Source: Bacillota bacterium
GTDB taxonomy: Bacteria; Bacillota; Clostridia; Lachnospirales; Lachnospiraceae
Length of the DNA stretch: 47,558 bases
Direction of reading: 5' to 3'
NCBI GenBank assembly: GCA_023435895.1
Contig: JAEZLH010000025.1
Coordinates: 1 to 47,558 of the forward strand
Each line of letters opens with the position of its first letter. Position 1 is the first letter of the stretch. Positions 25,521 to 34,810 of the stretch are shown here, in pieces. The position numbers were made by a program, and so were the translations under genes. The notes beneath the pieces were generated by a model. That model was not told where the DNA came from. It worked only from the letters and a program-made list of their open reading frames with translations, and searched no databases.

Positions 25521-26111
25521 ATGTCTAATATTTTAAAGGATGAAATTCTGCTTTTTTTAACTGATCGCTGGTGCGATTGGGAAGCAAGCTATGCAATTGC
25601 AGTTGCAAATTCCTTTTCCGATTATACGGTAAAAACCATCGGGGTTGATTATGCTCCCAAAATATCTATGGGTGGAGTCAGAGCAGCGATTGATTATTCC
25701 ATAAATGATCATCAGAACTTTGATCAAACTGCAATTATTATTCTTCCTGGAGGACTTTCCTGGGGCGAAAACGATTATGATGAAATTGGGGAATATATTC
25801 AAAAGGCTAAACAAAAGAATGTCCCCATAGCTGCTATCTGTGGCGCTACTACATTTTTATGCAGACAGGGCTTTCTTGATTACGTAAAACACACCGGTGA
25901 TAGCCTGGAGTTATTCCAAGCTCAAAAGGGTTATCAAGGACAGTCTTTGTATATACCTGCTCAGGTTGTATTTGATGGTGGTATCATAACTGCCAATGAA
26001 ACAGCAGCGGTAGAGTTTGCCTATGAGATTTTTAAGCTTCTTAAAGTGGATAGCGAGGAAGAAATCGAAAGTTGGTTTGATAACTTTCAAAATGGCGCCG
26101 TTCGGCCATAA
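25521..26111 (+). CDS. DJ-1/PfpI-family protein
   Basis: 196 residues with the class I glutamine-amidotransferase-like fold of the DJ-1/PfpI superfamily. The nucleophile elbow AAICGATTFL places C107, and E21 (DWEAS) is the usual acidic partner. ILPGG (74-78) is the family loop before the elbow. Members act as deglycases, chaperones or proteases, or have no known substrate; the WCDWEASYA start and lack of other domains resemble YdeA/YoaZ-type proteins. AAGGAG precedes the ATG. It lies 155 bases after metG and may be partly co-transcribed. Confidence 0.85.
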   Translation: MSNILKDEILLFLTDRWCDWEASYAIAVANSFSDYTVKTIGVDYAPKISMGGVRAAIDYSINDHQNFDQTAIIILPGGLSWGENDYDEIGEYIQKAKQKNVPIAAICGATTFLCRQGFLDYVKHTGDSLELFQAQKGYQGQSLYIPAQVVFDGGIITANETAAVEFAYEIFKLLKVDSEEEIESWFDNFQNGAVRP

Positions 26112-26179
26112 TAGGAAAGGCATACGAAGATAGAGAAAGATTAATAAGATAAAAGTAATAAAATAAAAGTAATAAAACA

Positions 26180-26281
26180 AAGAGTAAGCCCCCATAAAAT
26201 TCGCTTCTTAGGTCGACCAATGAAATAAATACGGTATACCTTAAAGAGATTTTATGAATTTTGAATGGAGGGCTTACTCTT
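26180..26281. terminator. Long hairpin terminator after the DJ-1-like gene
   Basis: AAGAGTAAGCCC (26180-26191) pairs with GGGCTTACTCTT (26270-26281), extended inwards by CCATAAAATTC with GAATTTTGAATGG; TTTATT follows. Just before it lies a short imperfect tandem (TAAAAGTAATAAAA twice). The rest of 26112-26435 has no gene. Confidence 0.65.
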
Positions 26282-26435
26282 TTATTATATTGTTATGTTT
26301 GATTTGAGTTCCATAAGGTTCATTCAACAGAGTTCATTGGCAATTTGCAAAAGTGAAAGAGTGAATATTCCTATAGTAATGCGTTAATCTGAAAGTCAAA
26401 AGTACGTATGACTTTACTGGTTGTTACCGGAAGCG

Positions 26436-27179
26436 TTACTTCATTTCCTGTTCCCGAAAATCGGAGGGGGAAATCAAAAAATAGTTTTTAAAGGCCTTGC
26501 TAAAATAATTACTATTGCTATAGCCAAGCAGTTCAGCTATCTGCTGAATCTGCATATCATCACGAAGCAGAAGCTCCTTGGCGCGGTTCATACGCAACGA
26601 CAGAAGATATTCATAAATTCCGATTCCGTAGCTCTTCTTAAATAATTTTGAGAGATATTCTTTAGTGAAATAATACTTTTCACTAATATCGTTCAGATTA
26701 ATCTCAGTGGTATAGTTCTCATCCAGATAGTTCTTGATTATCTCCGGTATTTCAGCCGTATTATAGCTTTCATAGGACTTGATTTCAGGACTCTGCCCTG
26801 TATCGTTATTTAGCTCCGATACTGCCTGGGCAATTACATCATTCAATTCTTTGCCGGAAATGGGTTTTAACAAATAGTCAATTGCCTTTGTCTGTAAGGC
26901 AGTTTTTACATAAGAAAATTCATCGTGTCCACTGACAACAATATATTTGATAGCCGGATAACTGGTGGAAGCAAGCTTGAGAAATTCATTTCCGTCCATA
27001 ATCGGCATCTGCATATCTACGAAGACGATATTGGGGTGTAAATCCTTAATCATTGCAATGCCGTCTTCTCCATTTGTGGCAGTGTAAGGGGGTTCAATTC
27101 CGTAATCGCTCCATCGACCCAGCTTTGAAATTAAAACCCTAGAGGATTTTTCATCATCGATTATTAATGCTTTATACAT
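26436..27179 (-). CDS. YesN/AraC-type response regulator
   Basis: 247 residues. N-terminal receiver with acidic pair D8/D9, phosphoacceptor D55 (FVDMQMP) and K-containing LLKPISG. The C-terminal about 100 residues form an AraC-type double helix-turn-helix (ISEKYYFTKEYLSKLFKKSYGIG...QIQQIAELLGYSNSNYFSKAFKNY). It is shorter than classic YesN (about 500 residues) because the middle domain is missing. Its start overlaps the kinase stop by 8 bases, so the two are coupled. The pair is divergent from a sugar ABC operon that it most likely activates. Confidence 0.92.
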   Translation of the reverse strand: MYKALIIDDEKSSRVLISKLGRWSDYGIEPPYTATNGEDGIAMIKDLHPNIVFVDMQMPIMDGNEFLKLASTSYPAIKYIVVSGHDEFSYVKTALQTKAIDYLLKPISGKELNDVIAQAVSELNNDTGQSPEIKSYESYNTAEIPEIIKNYLDENYTTEINLNDISEKYYFTKEYLSKLFKKSYGIGIYEYLLSLRMNRAKELLLRDDMQIQQIAELLGYSNSNYFSKAFKNYFLISPSDFREQEMK

Positions 27180-28965
27180 CTATCTCACCCTCCAAAATCT
27201 TATTTTCCTGTGTGAAAATTTTTATGGCTACGCTGGTGTACTTTCCGTAAGCGCTGTTAATATCCAGTGTAGCGCGCTTATTATATAATATCTGCAGGCG
27301 GCTTGCGATATTGTATAAGCCGATGCTGCGGTTCTTGCTTGAAGTATCTATGGTATCGATTTCTTCTAAGGAACTCTTAATGGCGCTTAACTTCTCAGGA
27401 GGGATACCCATACCGTTATCCTCCACCTTTAAGAGGATATAATCACTGTATTTTTGAACCGTTATGATAATCTGTATCTTCCGTCCGGAGCCTTCCATAC
27501 CATAGATAATAGAGTTTTCAATCATGGTGATAAAAGATAGCTTAGGAACCAGTATATCCATGCAATCCTCAGGAGCGTAGATGGAGTATTCCACCAGATC
27601 CTCAAAGCGGGATTTTTGTAGGAACAAATAATTCTCAGCATGCTTTAGTTCTTCTCTTACCGGAACCAAATCTCCGCCTTTAATGGAGTAACGGAACATA
27701 TTGGAGAGGGAAATTATCATCTCGTGGATATGCATTTGGTCATTTTCAACGGCTTTGGCACTAATGGTCTGAAGGGTATTATATAAAAAGTGAGGATTAA
27801 TCTCTGCTTCCAGTGCTAGAAGCCTTGCTGTCTTTTCTCTTAGCTCAACAACATAGTTTTTCTCAATCAAATCAGAAATTTGAGTAATCATTCTGTTAAA
27901 ATCTTCTGTTAACGTATTAATCTCACTACAACCGCTGACATTAATCATGGTTTTAAAATTACCTTTACCTACTTGGCGTAATCGATGTGCCAGTTTGGAA
28001 AGGGGGCCAGTGAATAACTGAACCAGCAAAATAGCAAGAAAGGCAGTAATGATAATGGCAATTGCTCCAATGATAATACTAATATTACGGGTCATATTAG
28101 CCAGTTGATCGGTTACACTTTGATCACTTAAGGAGAAAACCGTCCATTCATTTTCTGATAAATCCACTGAAACATAGAGATATTTCCCTCCGTTTAAGGG
28201 GATGATATTGCTATTCTTATTACTCCTTTGCAGGGTTAAACCTGGATTATAATATTTTTTACTGATAATATCAGGATTACTGCTGTAAATAATTTTGCCG
28301 TTTTTATCGGAGATGCAGAAAATCTCGTTATTCTTAGTTTGGGTATGAGCCAGTTCATCCGGATAGGCGTTATTAATGGTTAGCTTAACAACTGCCAGAG
28401 GTTTTTGAGTTTTGATATCGATAATTGTTCGATAATAAATCAAAAAATCACTATCCTTATCAGCCGGATAGATGGTTCGAAAATAAGGTCTAGCCGTAAA
28501 ACTTTCATAATCTCTTAAATCACTTAATGATAGAAATGGCTGCATTACAATATTTCGATTAGTTTTTGAAATAGAAAATTCGGTTTTTTGGTTTACAAGG
28601 TATAAATCGTAACGGGACAGGTCATTCCTTGAATAAAAATTAACTCGTAGAAGATTCTGGATATATATGATATTGCTCTGGGCAAGATCATCATTAGAAG
28701 AAATCAGCTTCATAAAGGATTCGTCACTTCGTAGTAAAAGAGAATATTGGTCAAGCTGCGACACATAGGAATTAAGATTCTTATTCTCCAAAGAAAGCAA
28801 AGCCTTCTGACTGGAGGATTCCAAAGTATTAATGGTATTAATATTTCTTATATAAGAATAGCCCACCACCAGGAACAGAATAATGGTCATGGATAAGATA
28901 AGCATTACAGTCAACTGTACTGCCATGGAAAGGGAATTAATTTTGCTTTTTAGCAACTTCATCAT
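27172..28965 (-). CDS. YesM-type sensor histidine kinase
   Basis: 597 residues. TM1 (about 15-38), an extracellular sensor region of about 255 residues with Cache-like features, TM2 (about 296-318), HAMP (about 318-370), then the His_kinase domain with phosphoacceptor H392 in INPHFLYNTLQ and an ATPase domain with N484 (MIENSIIYG) and DNGMGIPPE. This order is that of the YesM/LytS-like carbohydrate sensors of Firmicutes. Two ATGs in a row (28965, 28962) follow GAGGTGA, so the start is uncertain by one codon. It probably senses the sugar imported by the divergent operon. Confidence 0.92.
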   Translation of the reverse strand: MMKLLKSKINSLSMAVQLTVMLILSMTIILFLVVGYSYIRNINTINTLESSSQKALLSLENKNLNSYVSQLDQYSLLLRSDESFMKLISSNDDLAQSNIIYIQNLLRVNFYSRNDLSRYDLYLVNQKTEFSISKTNRNIVMQPFLSLSDLRDYESFTARPYFRTIYPADKDSDFLIYYRTIIDIKTQKPLAVVKLTINNAYPDELAHTQTKNNEIFCISDKNGKIIYSSNPDIISKKYYNPGLTLQRSNKNSNIIPLNGGKYLYVSVDLSENEWTVFSLSDQSVTDQLANMTRNISIIIGAIAIIITAFLAILLVQLFTGPLSKLAHRLRQVGKGNFKTMINVSGCSEINTLTEDFNRMITQISDLIEKNYVVELREKTARLLALEAEINPHFLYNTLQTISAKAVENDQMHIHEMIISLSNMFRYSIKGGDLVPVREELKHAENYLFLQKSRFEDLVEYSIYAPEDCMDILVPKLSFITMIENSIIYGMEGSGRKIQIIITVQKYSDYILLKVEDNGMGIPPEKLSAIKSSLEEIDTIDTSSKNRSIGLYNIASRLQILYNKRATLDINSAYGKYTSVAIKIFTQENKILEGEIDV

Positions 28966-29063
28966 TGATCACCTCATTATTTTGGTATTATAACACGGAA
29001 TTAGTGTGGGTACCAAGGTAATTTTTGTTCATTTTTTTACCCATAAGCGTTTTGGATATTGCA

Positions 29064-29092
29064 TTCACCATGTAATATGACAATGATATAAT
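29064..29092 (+). promoter_or_regulatory. Promoter of the sugar ABC/yicI operon
   Basis: TTCACC (29064-29069), a 17-base spacer and a perfect TATAAT (29087-29092), 44 bases before the binding-protein start. A weak -35 with a perfect -10 fits activation by the adjacent AraC-type regulator. Confidence 0.6.
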
Positions 29093-29136
29093 CAAATCAC
29101 AACAAAAAATTAAACATTTTTTAGGAGGAGATATTT

Positions 29137-30411
29137 ATGAAGAAACTTATTGCTGTATTAACGGCTACGGTTTTACTCGCAGCATCCTTAACAGGCTGTG
29201 CAGGTAAAACATCGACGGATGCTACACCTACCCCCGCAGGTGACAAAAGCTCCAGCGAACCGGTTACACTCCATTTTATGTTAAACAGTCCTGAGAATAC
29301 CGATGCCTATAACGCAATGGCAGCTGAGTATCACAAGGAATTCCCCAATGTAACCATTGAAATGGATATTCTTCAAAATGACTATCAAACAGTACTTACA
29401 ACAAAGCTTAACTCCGGCAATGTACCGGACTTGTTTATGACTAGTGCATACAGTGACAACACAACCTATAAAGATTACATCTACGATATTACAAATGAAT
29501 CATTTGTTAAGGCAATTGATCCCGCACTACTTTCCAGTGTATCGGTAGATGGTAAAGTAACAGGATATCCATTCCTTGTTCAAGCTCATTCCTTTATTTA
29601 CAACAAGGATCTCTTTACAAAAGCAGGAATCACTACGTTACCCACTACACTGGATGATTTAAAGGCAGCTTGCGAAAAGTTAAAAGCAGCTAATATTCAA
29701 CCGTTCAGCTCAGGCTTTGGAGAATGGTGGGTAATGCCTCAAACAACTTATCCTTCCATGAGTGATGCAAATAACGGTGACTATGTAAAACTCTTTAGTG
29801 ATGTTCAAAGTGGTACTGTAAAATTCGGCGATCTTCCTCAGGTTGATTATGCTCTTGATCTTCTTGATGTTATTAAAGATAACAGCGGTAAAAAGCCTAT
29901 GGAATCAACCTTTGACGTACAGGTATCCGATCTTGCATCCGGTAAAGTAGCAATGATTCATCAGGGAACCTGGGCAGAAGGCAGCATTAGAGCAATTACC
30001 CCTGATATTAATATCGGCTTCTTGGCTGCTCCTCGTTCAGATGGAAAAGCAGTTACCGCAGTGGAATCCAACCTTACTTTCCGTGTAGCAAAGGATTCTA
30101 AGAATCGTGATGAAGTATTAAAATTCCTTAACTGGTTATCCACTTCTGACTATGGTAAGAAATGGGTTCCTGAAGTAGTAAAACAGAATTCTCCTTTAAC
30201 CGGAGCTCCCGCACCGGATACCCAACTAGCAAAGGATACCGCGGCTGCTCAGCAAAGTGGTGCTGTTTGCCCTTGGTGGATCTTCAATGCTCCTTCAAAA
30301 ATGGAACAGCCATTTGGTGAAGCATTACAGGCTTATGTAGCTGGCAGCACAGACCGTGCTCAGACAAAGGCAGCCATTACAAAAGTATTTAAGGATGCTT
30401 ATCAACAATAG
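29137..30411 (+). CDS. Sugar ABC transporter substrate-binding lipoprotein
   Basis: 424 residues, extracellular solute-binding family 1. The signal peptide ends in lipobox LTGC (C21). Family features include VTLHFMLNSPENTDAYNAMAAEY at the mature N-terminus, NVPDLFMTSA, GYPFLVQAHSFIYNKDLF, GKVAMIHQGTWAEGSI and LKFLNWLST. It captures an oligosaccharide and delivers it to the two permeases encoded next. No ATPase is encoded in this operon, so a shared MsmK/MsmX-type ATPase elsewhere is likely. Strong AGGAGG site. Confidence 0.92.
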   Translation: MKKLIAVLTATVLLAASLTGCAGKTSTDATPTPAGDKSSSEPVTLHFMLNSPENTDAYNAMAAEYHKEFPNVTIEMDILQNDYQTVLTTKLNSGNVPDLFMTSAYSDNTTYKDYIYDITNESFVKAIDPALLSSVSVDGKVTGYPFLVQAHSFIYNKDLFTKAGITTLPTTLDDLKAACEKLKAANIQPFSSGFGEWWVMPQTTYPSMSDANNGDYVKLFSDVQSGTVKFGDLPQVDYALDLLDVIKDNSGKKPMESTFDVQVSDLASGKVAMIHQGTWAEGSIRAITPDINIGFLAAPRSDGKAVTAVESNLTFRVAKDSKNRDEVLKFLNWLSTSDYGKKWVPEVVKQNSPLTGAPAPDTQLAKDTAAAQQSGAVCPWWIFNAPSKMEQPFGEALQAYVAGSTDRAQTKAAITKVFKDAYQQ

Positions 30412-30473
30412 AAATGTTTGGGGTAGGGGGCAGGATTGCTCCCTATACCTTTTATATCGAAAGGATTGTTTCA

Positions 30474-31364
30474 ATGAACAATAAAACCTCTAAAAAATTT
30501 TCCTCCACCTTACAGTTTTTCGCGTATACAGCCCCCGCAATCATCGCGATTACCATATTTGTGACAATCCCGTTCCTTACCACAGTGAATTATTCCTTCC
30601 GCAGTTGGAACGGTATTGACAAAACTACCACATTTATTGGCTTAAAGAATTATATTCGCCTGTTCACCGATGACAGAGCTTTTATTCAATCTCTTATTTT
30701 TACCTTTGTATATGCTTTCTTCGTTGTTATTTTTGTCAATGTACTGGCATTATTATTTGCCCAGCTTTTGGAAGCAAAGATATGGGGAAAGGGAGTATTT
30801 CGAACTGCATTTTATCTGCCCAATATCATCAGTCTTGTAGTTATCGGCTTCATCTGGAAGTTCATCTTTACACGAGTATTTGATCAACTGGCAACCGTAT
30901 CAAAGATAGGCTTCTTTGAGCTTAGCTGGCTGGGAGATCCGAAGCTTGCAATTGCAACTGTGATCTTTGTATCCGTATGGCAGAGCTTAGGCTTTTATAT
31001 GGTAATTTATATAGCCGGCCTTCAGTCCGTGCCGGAGGATATTGGCGAAGCCGCAATGATAGACGGTGCCAATGCATTCACTAAATTCTTTCGTATTACA
31101 TTACCGATGATTATGCCCTCCATTTCCTTTTGCATGTTCTATTCGGTAGCAAATTCAATGAAAATGTTCGACTTAATCTTCAGCCTTACAGGCGGTGGGC
31201 CAGGAGGAGCCACAACACCAATGTCACTGGAGATTTATAATACCGCATTCGGAAAACAAATGATGGGTTATGGTACAGCAAAGAGTGTTATATTATTTAT
31301 AATCGTAGCTGCCATTTCTATTATTCAGATAAACTTTTTCAAGAGTAAGGAGGTTGAATCATAA
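30474..31364 (+). CDS. Sugar ABC transporter permease 1, MalF/UgpA-like
   Basis: 296 residues with six membrane helices and the EAA-type cytoplasmic loop GEAAMIDGANAFTKFFRITLP that contacts the ATPase. The frame is open from 30414, but those residues are not membrane-permease-like; AAAGGA eight bases before the ATG at 30474 and the MNNKTSKKFSS start fit the family. 62 bases follow the binding-protein stop, and its last base overlaps the next gene's ATG. Confidence 0.92.
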   Translation: MNNKTSKKFSSTLQFFAYTAPAIIAITIFVTIPFLTTVNYSFRSWNGIDKTTTFIGLKNYIRLFTDDRAFIQSLIFTFVYAFFVVIFVNVLALLFAQLLEAKIWGKGVFRTAFYLPNIISLVVIGFIWKFIFTRVFDQLATVSKIGFFELSWLGDPKLAIATVIFVSVWQSLGFYMVIYIAGLQSVPEDIGEAAMIDGANAFTKFFRITLPMIMPSISFCMFYSVANSMKMFDLIFSLTGGGPGGATTPMSLEIYNTAFGKQMMGYGTAKSVILFIIVAAISIIQINFFKSKEVES

Positions 31365-32197
31365 TGCAGAAAAAAAGAAATATCAATACATTACTCATCA
31401 CTGTGATTCTTGTAATATTTTTGGTGATTTACCTGTTACCTCTAGTACTTATGATTACCAATTCCTTTAAGACCTATAGTGAAGTAATGCTTAATGCATT
31501 ATCCACACCAAAGGCCATAATCTTTGATAATTTTAAAAAGGTGTTCCAGACCATGAATTATCCGAAAGCCTTTTTTAACACCTTTATTATTTCATTGATC
31601 GGTGTGGCAGGCATCGTTGTGTTCGGTTCCATGGCAGGTTACAAATTGGCAAGAGCGAAAGGCAAGCTTAGTAAATATACCTTCCTTTATTGCATCATGC
31701 CAATGATGATACCTTTTCAGTCCTTTATGATTACCCTTGTGCAGGTTTCAAGAGGGATGCATTTGACCAATAGCGTGCTCGGTGTAACAGTAGTATACTG
31801 GGGACTCGGTGCACCGATGGCAATCTTTCTGTATCAGGGCTTTGCGAAAGGAATTCCAATGGAACTGGAAGAAGCGGCGATTATTGACGGTTGTAATCAA
31901 TTCGAGCTGTTCACCAAAATCATATTCCCGCTGTTAAAGTCCGTAACGGCAGCAGTTATCGTAGTGAATGCCATGTGGCTGTGGAATGACTTTTTACTTC
32001 CCCTTTTGGTACTGGGAACAGAGAAGAAGGTTCAGACACTTCAGCTGGCGGCTTACTCCTTCATGGGGCAGTATAAGATGGAGTGGCAGAATATTATGGC
32101 GGCTGCAATCTTAATTATTATTCCTGCATTAATCATTTACCTTGTATTCCAAAAGCATATTATTAAGGGTATGATAGCAGGTGCAGTTAAGGGTTAA
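31364..32197 (+). CDS. Sugar ABC transporter permease 2, MalG/UgpE-like
   Basis: 277 residues, six helices, EAA loop ELEEAAIIDGCNQFELFTKIIFPLL. The N-terminus (LLPLVLMITNSFKTYSE) and C-terminus (KHIIKGMIAGAVKG) are typical of the CUT1 inner-membrane component. It overlaps the first permease by one base and forms the transmembrane heterodimer with it. A structured 178-base gap separates it from yicI. Confidence 0.93.
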   Translation: MQKKRNINTLLITVILVIFLVIYLLPLVLMITNSFKTYSEVMLNALSTPKAIIFDNFKKVFQTMNYPKAFFNTFIISLIGVAGIVVFGSMAGYKLARAKGKLSKYTFLYCIMPMMIPFQSFMITLVQVSRGMHLTNSVLGVTVVYWGLGAPMAIFLYQGFAKGIPMELEEAAIIDGCNQFELFTKIIFPLLKSVTAAVIVVNAMWLWNDFLLPLLVLGTEKKVQTLQLAAYSFMGQYKMEWQNIMAAAILIIIPALIIYLVFQKHIIKGMIAGAVKG

Positions 32198-32348
32198 ATA
32201 ATAGGTAATTGCGAAATTCAATAATCTAGTTTTTGTATGTACAAGTGGCATAATTCCAGAGTAGAAGTTACCTATTATGGAGCGATGGAGAGGAGAAATC
32301 CAAATTGGTCATACATACGATACCGGAATAGAGTTTCACAATTACCTA
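32198..32348 (+). promoter_or_regulatory. Intercistronic region with mutually exclusive hairpins
   Basis: The segment 32198-32216 can pair with 32268-32278 (ATAATAGGTAA with TTACCTATTAT, 11 bp) or with 32334-32348 (TAGGTAATTGCGAAA with TTTCACAATTACCTA, 14 of 15). The two pairings share TAGGTAA and exclude each other. GTATGT/ACATAC can form inside the larger structure. It could set the transporter-to-enzyme ratio by processing, attenuation or ribosome access. Confidence 0.5.
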
Positions 32349-32375
32349 AAATAATGTGAGAAAGTGAGAAGTAAT

Positions 32376-34679
32376 ATGAAATTTACAGATGGCTTTTGGG
32401 TTGTAAAGCCTGAATTTAGCGCAAATTATGTTCAGGAGATCTATACGGCAAAGAAAGAGAAGGATACGCTTTATCTCTATGCTCCCTATAAAAAAATTCA
32501 GACAAGAGGAAATACTCTCAATATCGGTCTGATGACCATAGAAGCAGGAGCACCTATGGAAGATGTGCTTCGAGTGAAACTAACTGCACATGGCGGTAAG
32601 TACAGGAAAGCACCCGAATTTGAAGTGATGGAGTCTCAGGTTAAACCAGAGATTGTTGTTGATGAGAATGGAGCATTCATCTCTTCGGGAGCCTTGAAGC
32701 TCTCTGTGGATTTCAAGAGCCCTAACATTAACTTCTTGGCCAATGATAAAGTACTTACCGGAAGTAAATACAAAGATATCTCCCAAATGACAAAACAGGA
32801 TGGAACCCGCTTTGTCCTCTCTTCCCTATCACTTGATGTAGGAGAGCTGGTATATGGGTTTGGCGAACGATTTACTCATTTTGTAAAGAATGGTCAATCC
32901 ATTGATACATGGAATGAAGACGGAGGAACCTCCAGTGAGATATCTTATAAATCCATTCCCTTTTATTTTACCAATAAGGGTTATGGGGTGTTCGTAAATC
33001 ATCCCGGGAAGGTAAGTTTTGAGGTGGGAAGTGAGAAGGTAGAATCTGTACAGTTCTCGGTACAGGATGAATCCATTGAGTATTATCTCATCTATGGACC
33101 CACACCCAAGGAGATTATCAGAAAATACACTGCCCTTACAGGAAGAGTGCCGCTGTTACCAAAATGGAGTTATGGACTTTGGCTGACCACCTCCTTTACC
33201 ACCAACTATGATGAAGCAACGGTAAACAGCTTTGTTGACGGAATGGAAGAGAGAGGACTACCACTTAGTGTATTCCACTTTGATACCTTTTGGATGGATG
33301 CCTTTGAGTGGTGCAGTTTTATATGGGATAAGAATATGTTCCCTGATCCAGAGGGCATGATAGAACGACTTCATGCCAGAGGACTTAAAATATGCGTTTG
33401 GATTAACCCTTATATTGGGGAAAAATCACCTCTTTTTAAGGAGGGTATGGAGCTTGGATATCTTTTAAAGAACTTAGAGGGAGATGTGTGGCAATGTGAT
33501 ATGTGGCAGGCAGGTATGGCAATTGTAGACTTTACCAATCCTGAGGCTACTGCATGGTTCCAGAGCAAGTTAAAGGCATTACTTGATATGGGAGTAGATT
33601 GTTTTAAAACTGATTTTGGTGAACGTATTCCGGTTAATGTTAAGTATTATAATGGTGCAGACCCCGAAAAGATGCATAATTATTATACTCAGTTATATAA
33701 TCAGAGTGTATTTGATTTATTAAAACAGGAAAAAGGGGAAGGTCAGGCAATTCTCTTTGCAAGAAGTGCTACCGCCGGCGGGCAGCAGTTCCCCGTGCAT
33801 TGGGGTGGTGACAGCACAAGCCAATTTGTATCCATGGCGGAGAGTCTGCGTGGTGGATTATCCTTAATGGATAGTGGTTTTGCCCTATGGAGCCATGATA
33901 TTGGTGGTTTTGAGGATGAAGGCTCTGCCAGTGTTTATAAGAGATGGGTTCAGTTCGGAATGCTTTCCTCCCATAGCAGATTACATGGTTCGGATTCCTA
34001 TCGTGTGCCATGGAACTATGATGACGAAGCTTGTGATGTACTGCGTTTCTTTACTAAGCTGAAATACAGGTTAATGCCCTATCTCTATAGCAAGTCAGTA
34101 GAGGCGCATTTAACCGGAACTCCGGTTATGCGACCGATGCATATGGAATTCCCCGAAGAACTTGCTTGCGAATATCTGGACAGACAATATATGCTTGGAG
34201 ATTCCTTGTTAGTTGCTCCTGTATTTACGGAAAGCGGTGAGGTATCCTTCTATCTGCCAAAGGGACGTTGGACGGAGCTGCTTACCGGTAAGGTCTGGGA
34301 AGGAGAGAAATGGTATCACAAAGAGTATGGATATTTTGAGCTTCCGCTCTTTGTAAGAGAAGGTCACTTCTTGCCCATGGGAGATGTGGAGCACACACCT
34401 GAGTATGATTATTGTAATAATACAATTCTTCATCTCTATGAGTCAAAGGGAGAGAGCAGCTGTGCTGTGTATAACGAAGCAATCTCTCCGGAGATTGAGG
34501 TTAAGGTAATTTCAAAAGAGGATGGACTGGAAATGGAATGCCATTATGAGAAGAAGATAGAAATACTTCTGCATACGGATAAGAAGTTAAAATCCTACTC
34601 GAGTGGTTGTAGTTGTGAACAGGTAGAAGGTGGAATTCGCATTGTTCCAAGTTCAGAGAAATTCAGCGTTGCGTTTTAA
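32376..34679 (+). CDS. yicI: Glycoside hydrolase family 31 alpha-xylosidase, YicI type
   Basis: 767 residues, cytoplasmic (no signal). It matches E. coli YicI closely in remembered sequence: MKFTDGFWVVKP start, YGFGERFTHFVKNG, KTDFGERIP with nucleophile D413, FARSATAGGQQFPVHWGGD with acid/base D479, then SHDIGGFE, LLSSHSRLHGS and YLDRQYMLGDSLLVAPVF. YicI removes alpha-1,6-xylosyl residues from isoprimeverose-type oligosaccharides of xyloglucan, so the operon probably imports and degrades such sugars. A GTG at 32364 would add four residues, but the family starts at MKF. The ribosome site is weak. Confidence 0.9.
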   Translation: MKFTDGFWVVKPEFSANYVQEIYTAKKEKDTLYLYAPYKKIQTRGNTLNIGLMTIEAGAPMEDVLRVKLTAHGGKYRKAPEFEVMESQVKPEIVVDENGAFISSGALKLSVDFKSPNINFLANDKVLTGSKYKDISQMTKQDGTRFVLSSLSLDVGELVYGFGERFTHFVKNGQSIDTWNEDGGTSSEISYKSIPFYFTNKGYGVFVNHPGKVSFEVGSEKVESVQFSVQDESIEYYLIYGPTPKEIIRKYTALTGRVPLLPKWSYGLWLTTSFTTNYDEATVNSFVDGMEERGLPLSVFHFDTFWMDAFEWCSFIWDKNMFPDPEGMIERLHARGLKICVWINPYIGEKSPLFKEGMELGYLLKNLEGDVWQCDMWQAGMAIVDFTNPEATAWFQSKLKALLDMGVDCFKTDFGERIPVNVKYYNGADPEKMHNYYTQLYNQSVFDLLKQEKGEGQAILFARSATAGGQQFPVHWGGDSTSQFVSMAESLRGGLSLMDSGFALWSHDIGGFEDEGSASVYKRWVQFGMLSSHSRLHGSDSYRVPWNYDDEACDVLRFFTKLKYRLMPYLYSKSVEAHLTGTPVMRPMHMEFPEELACEYLDRQYMLGDSLLVAPVFTESGEVSFYLPKGRWTELLTGKVWEGEKWYHKEYGYFELPLFVREGHFLPMGDVEHTPEYDYCNNTILHLYESKGESSCAVYNEAISPEIEVKVISKEDGLEMECHYEKKIEILLHTDKKLKSYSSGCSCEQVEGGIRIVPSSEKFSVAF

Positions 34680-34707
34680 GAAGGACGTATATGGGCCAAA
34701 CACTATT

Positions 34708-34757
34708 CATAAAGACAAGAGGAAGAACTGAACCCAGCTCTTCCTCTTGTCTTTATG
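34708..34757. terminator. 19-bp hairpin terminator between yicI and pckA
   Basis: Perfect 19-base arms (34708-34726 and 34739-34757) around a 12-base loop between converging genes. CATAAAGACAAGAGGAAGA forms the left arm. Confidence 0.85.
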
Positions 34758-34810
34758 TGAATAAATATTTTTACAATTATGGTTTAGATTACAGTGGATA
34801 TAGCAATCTA

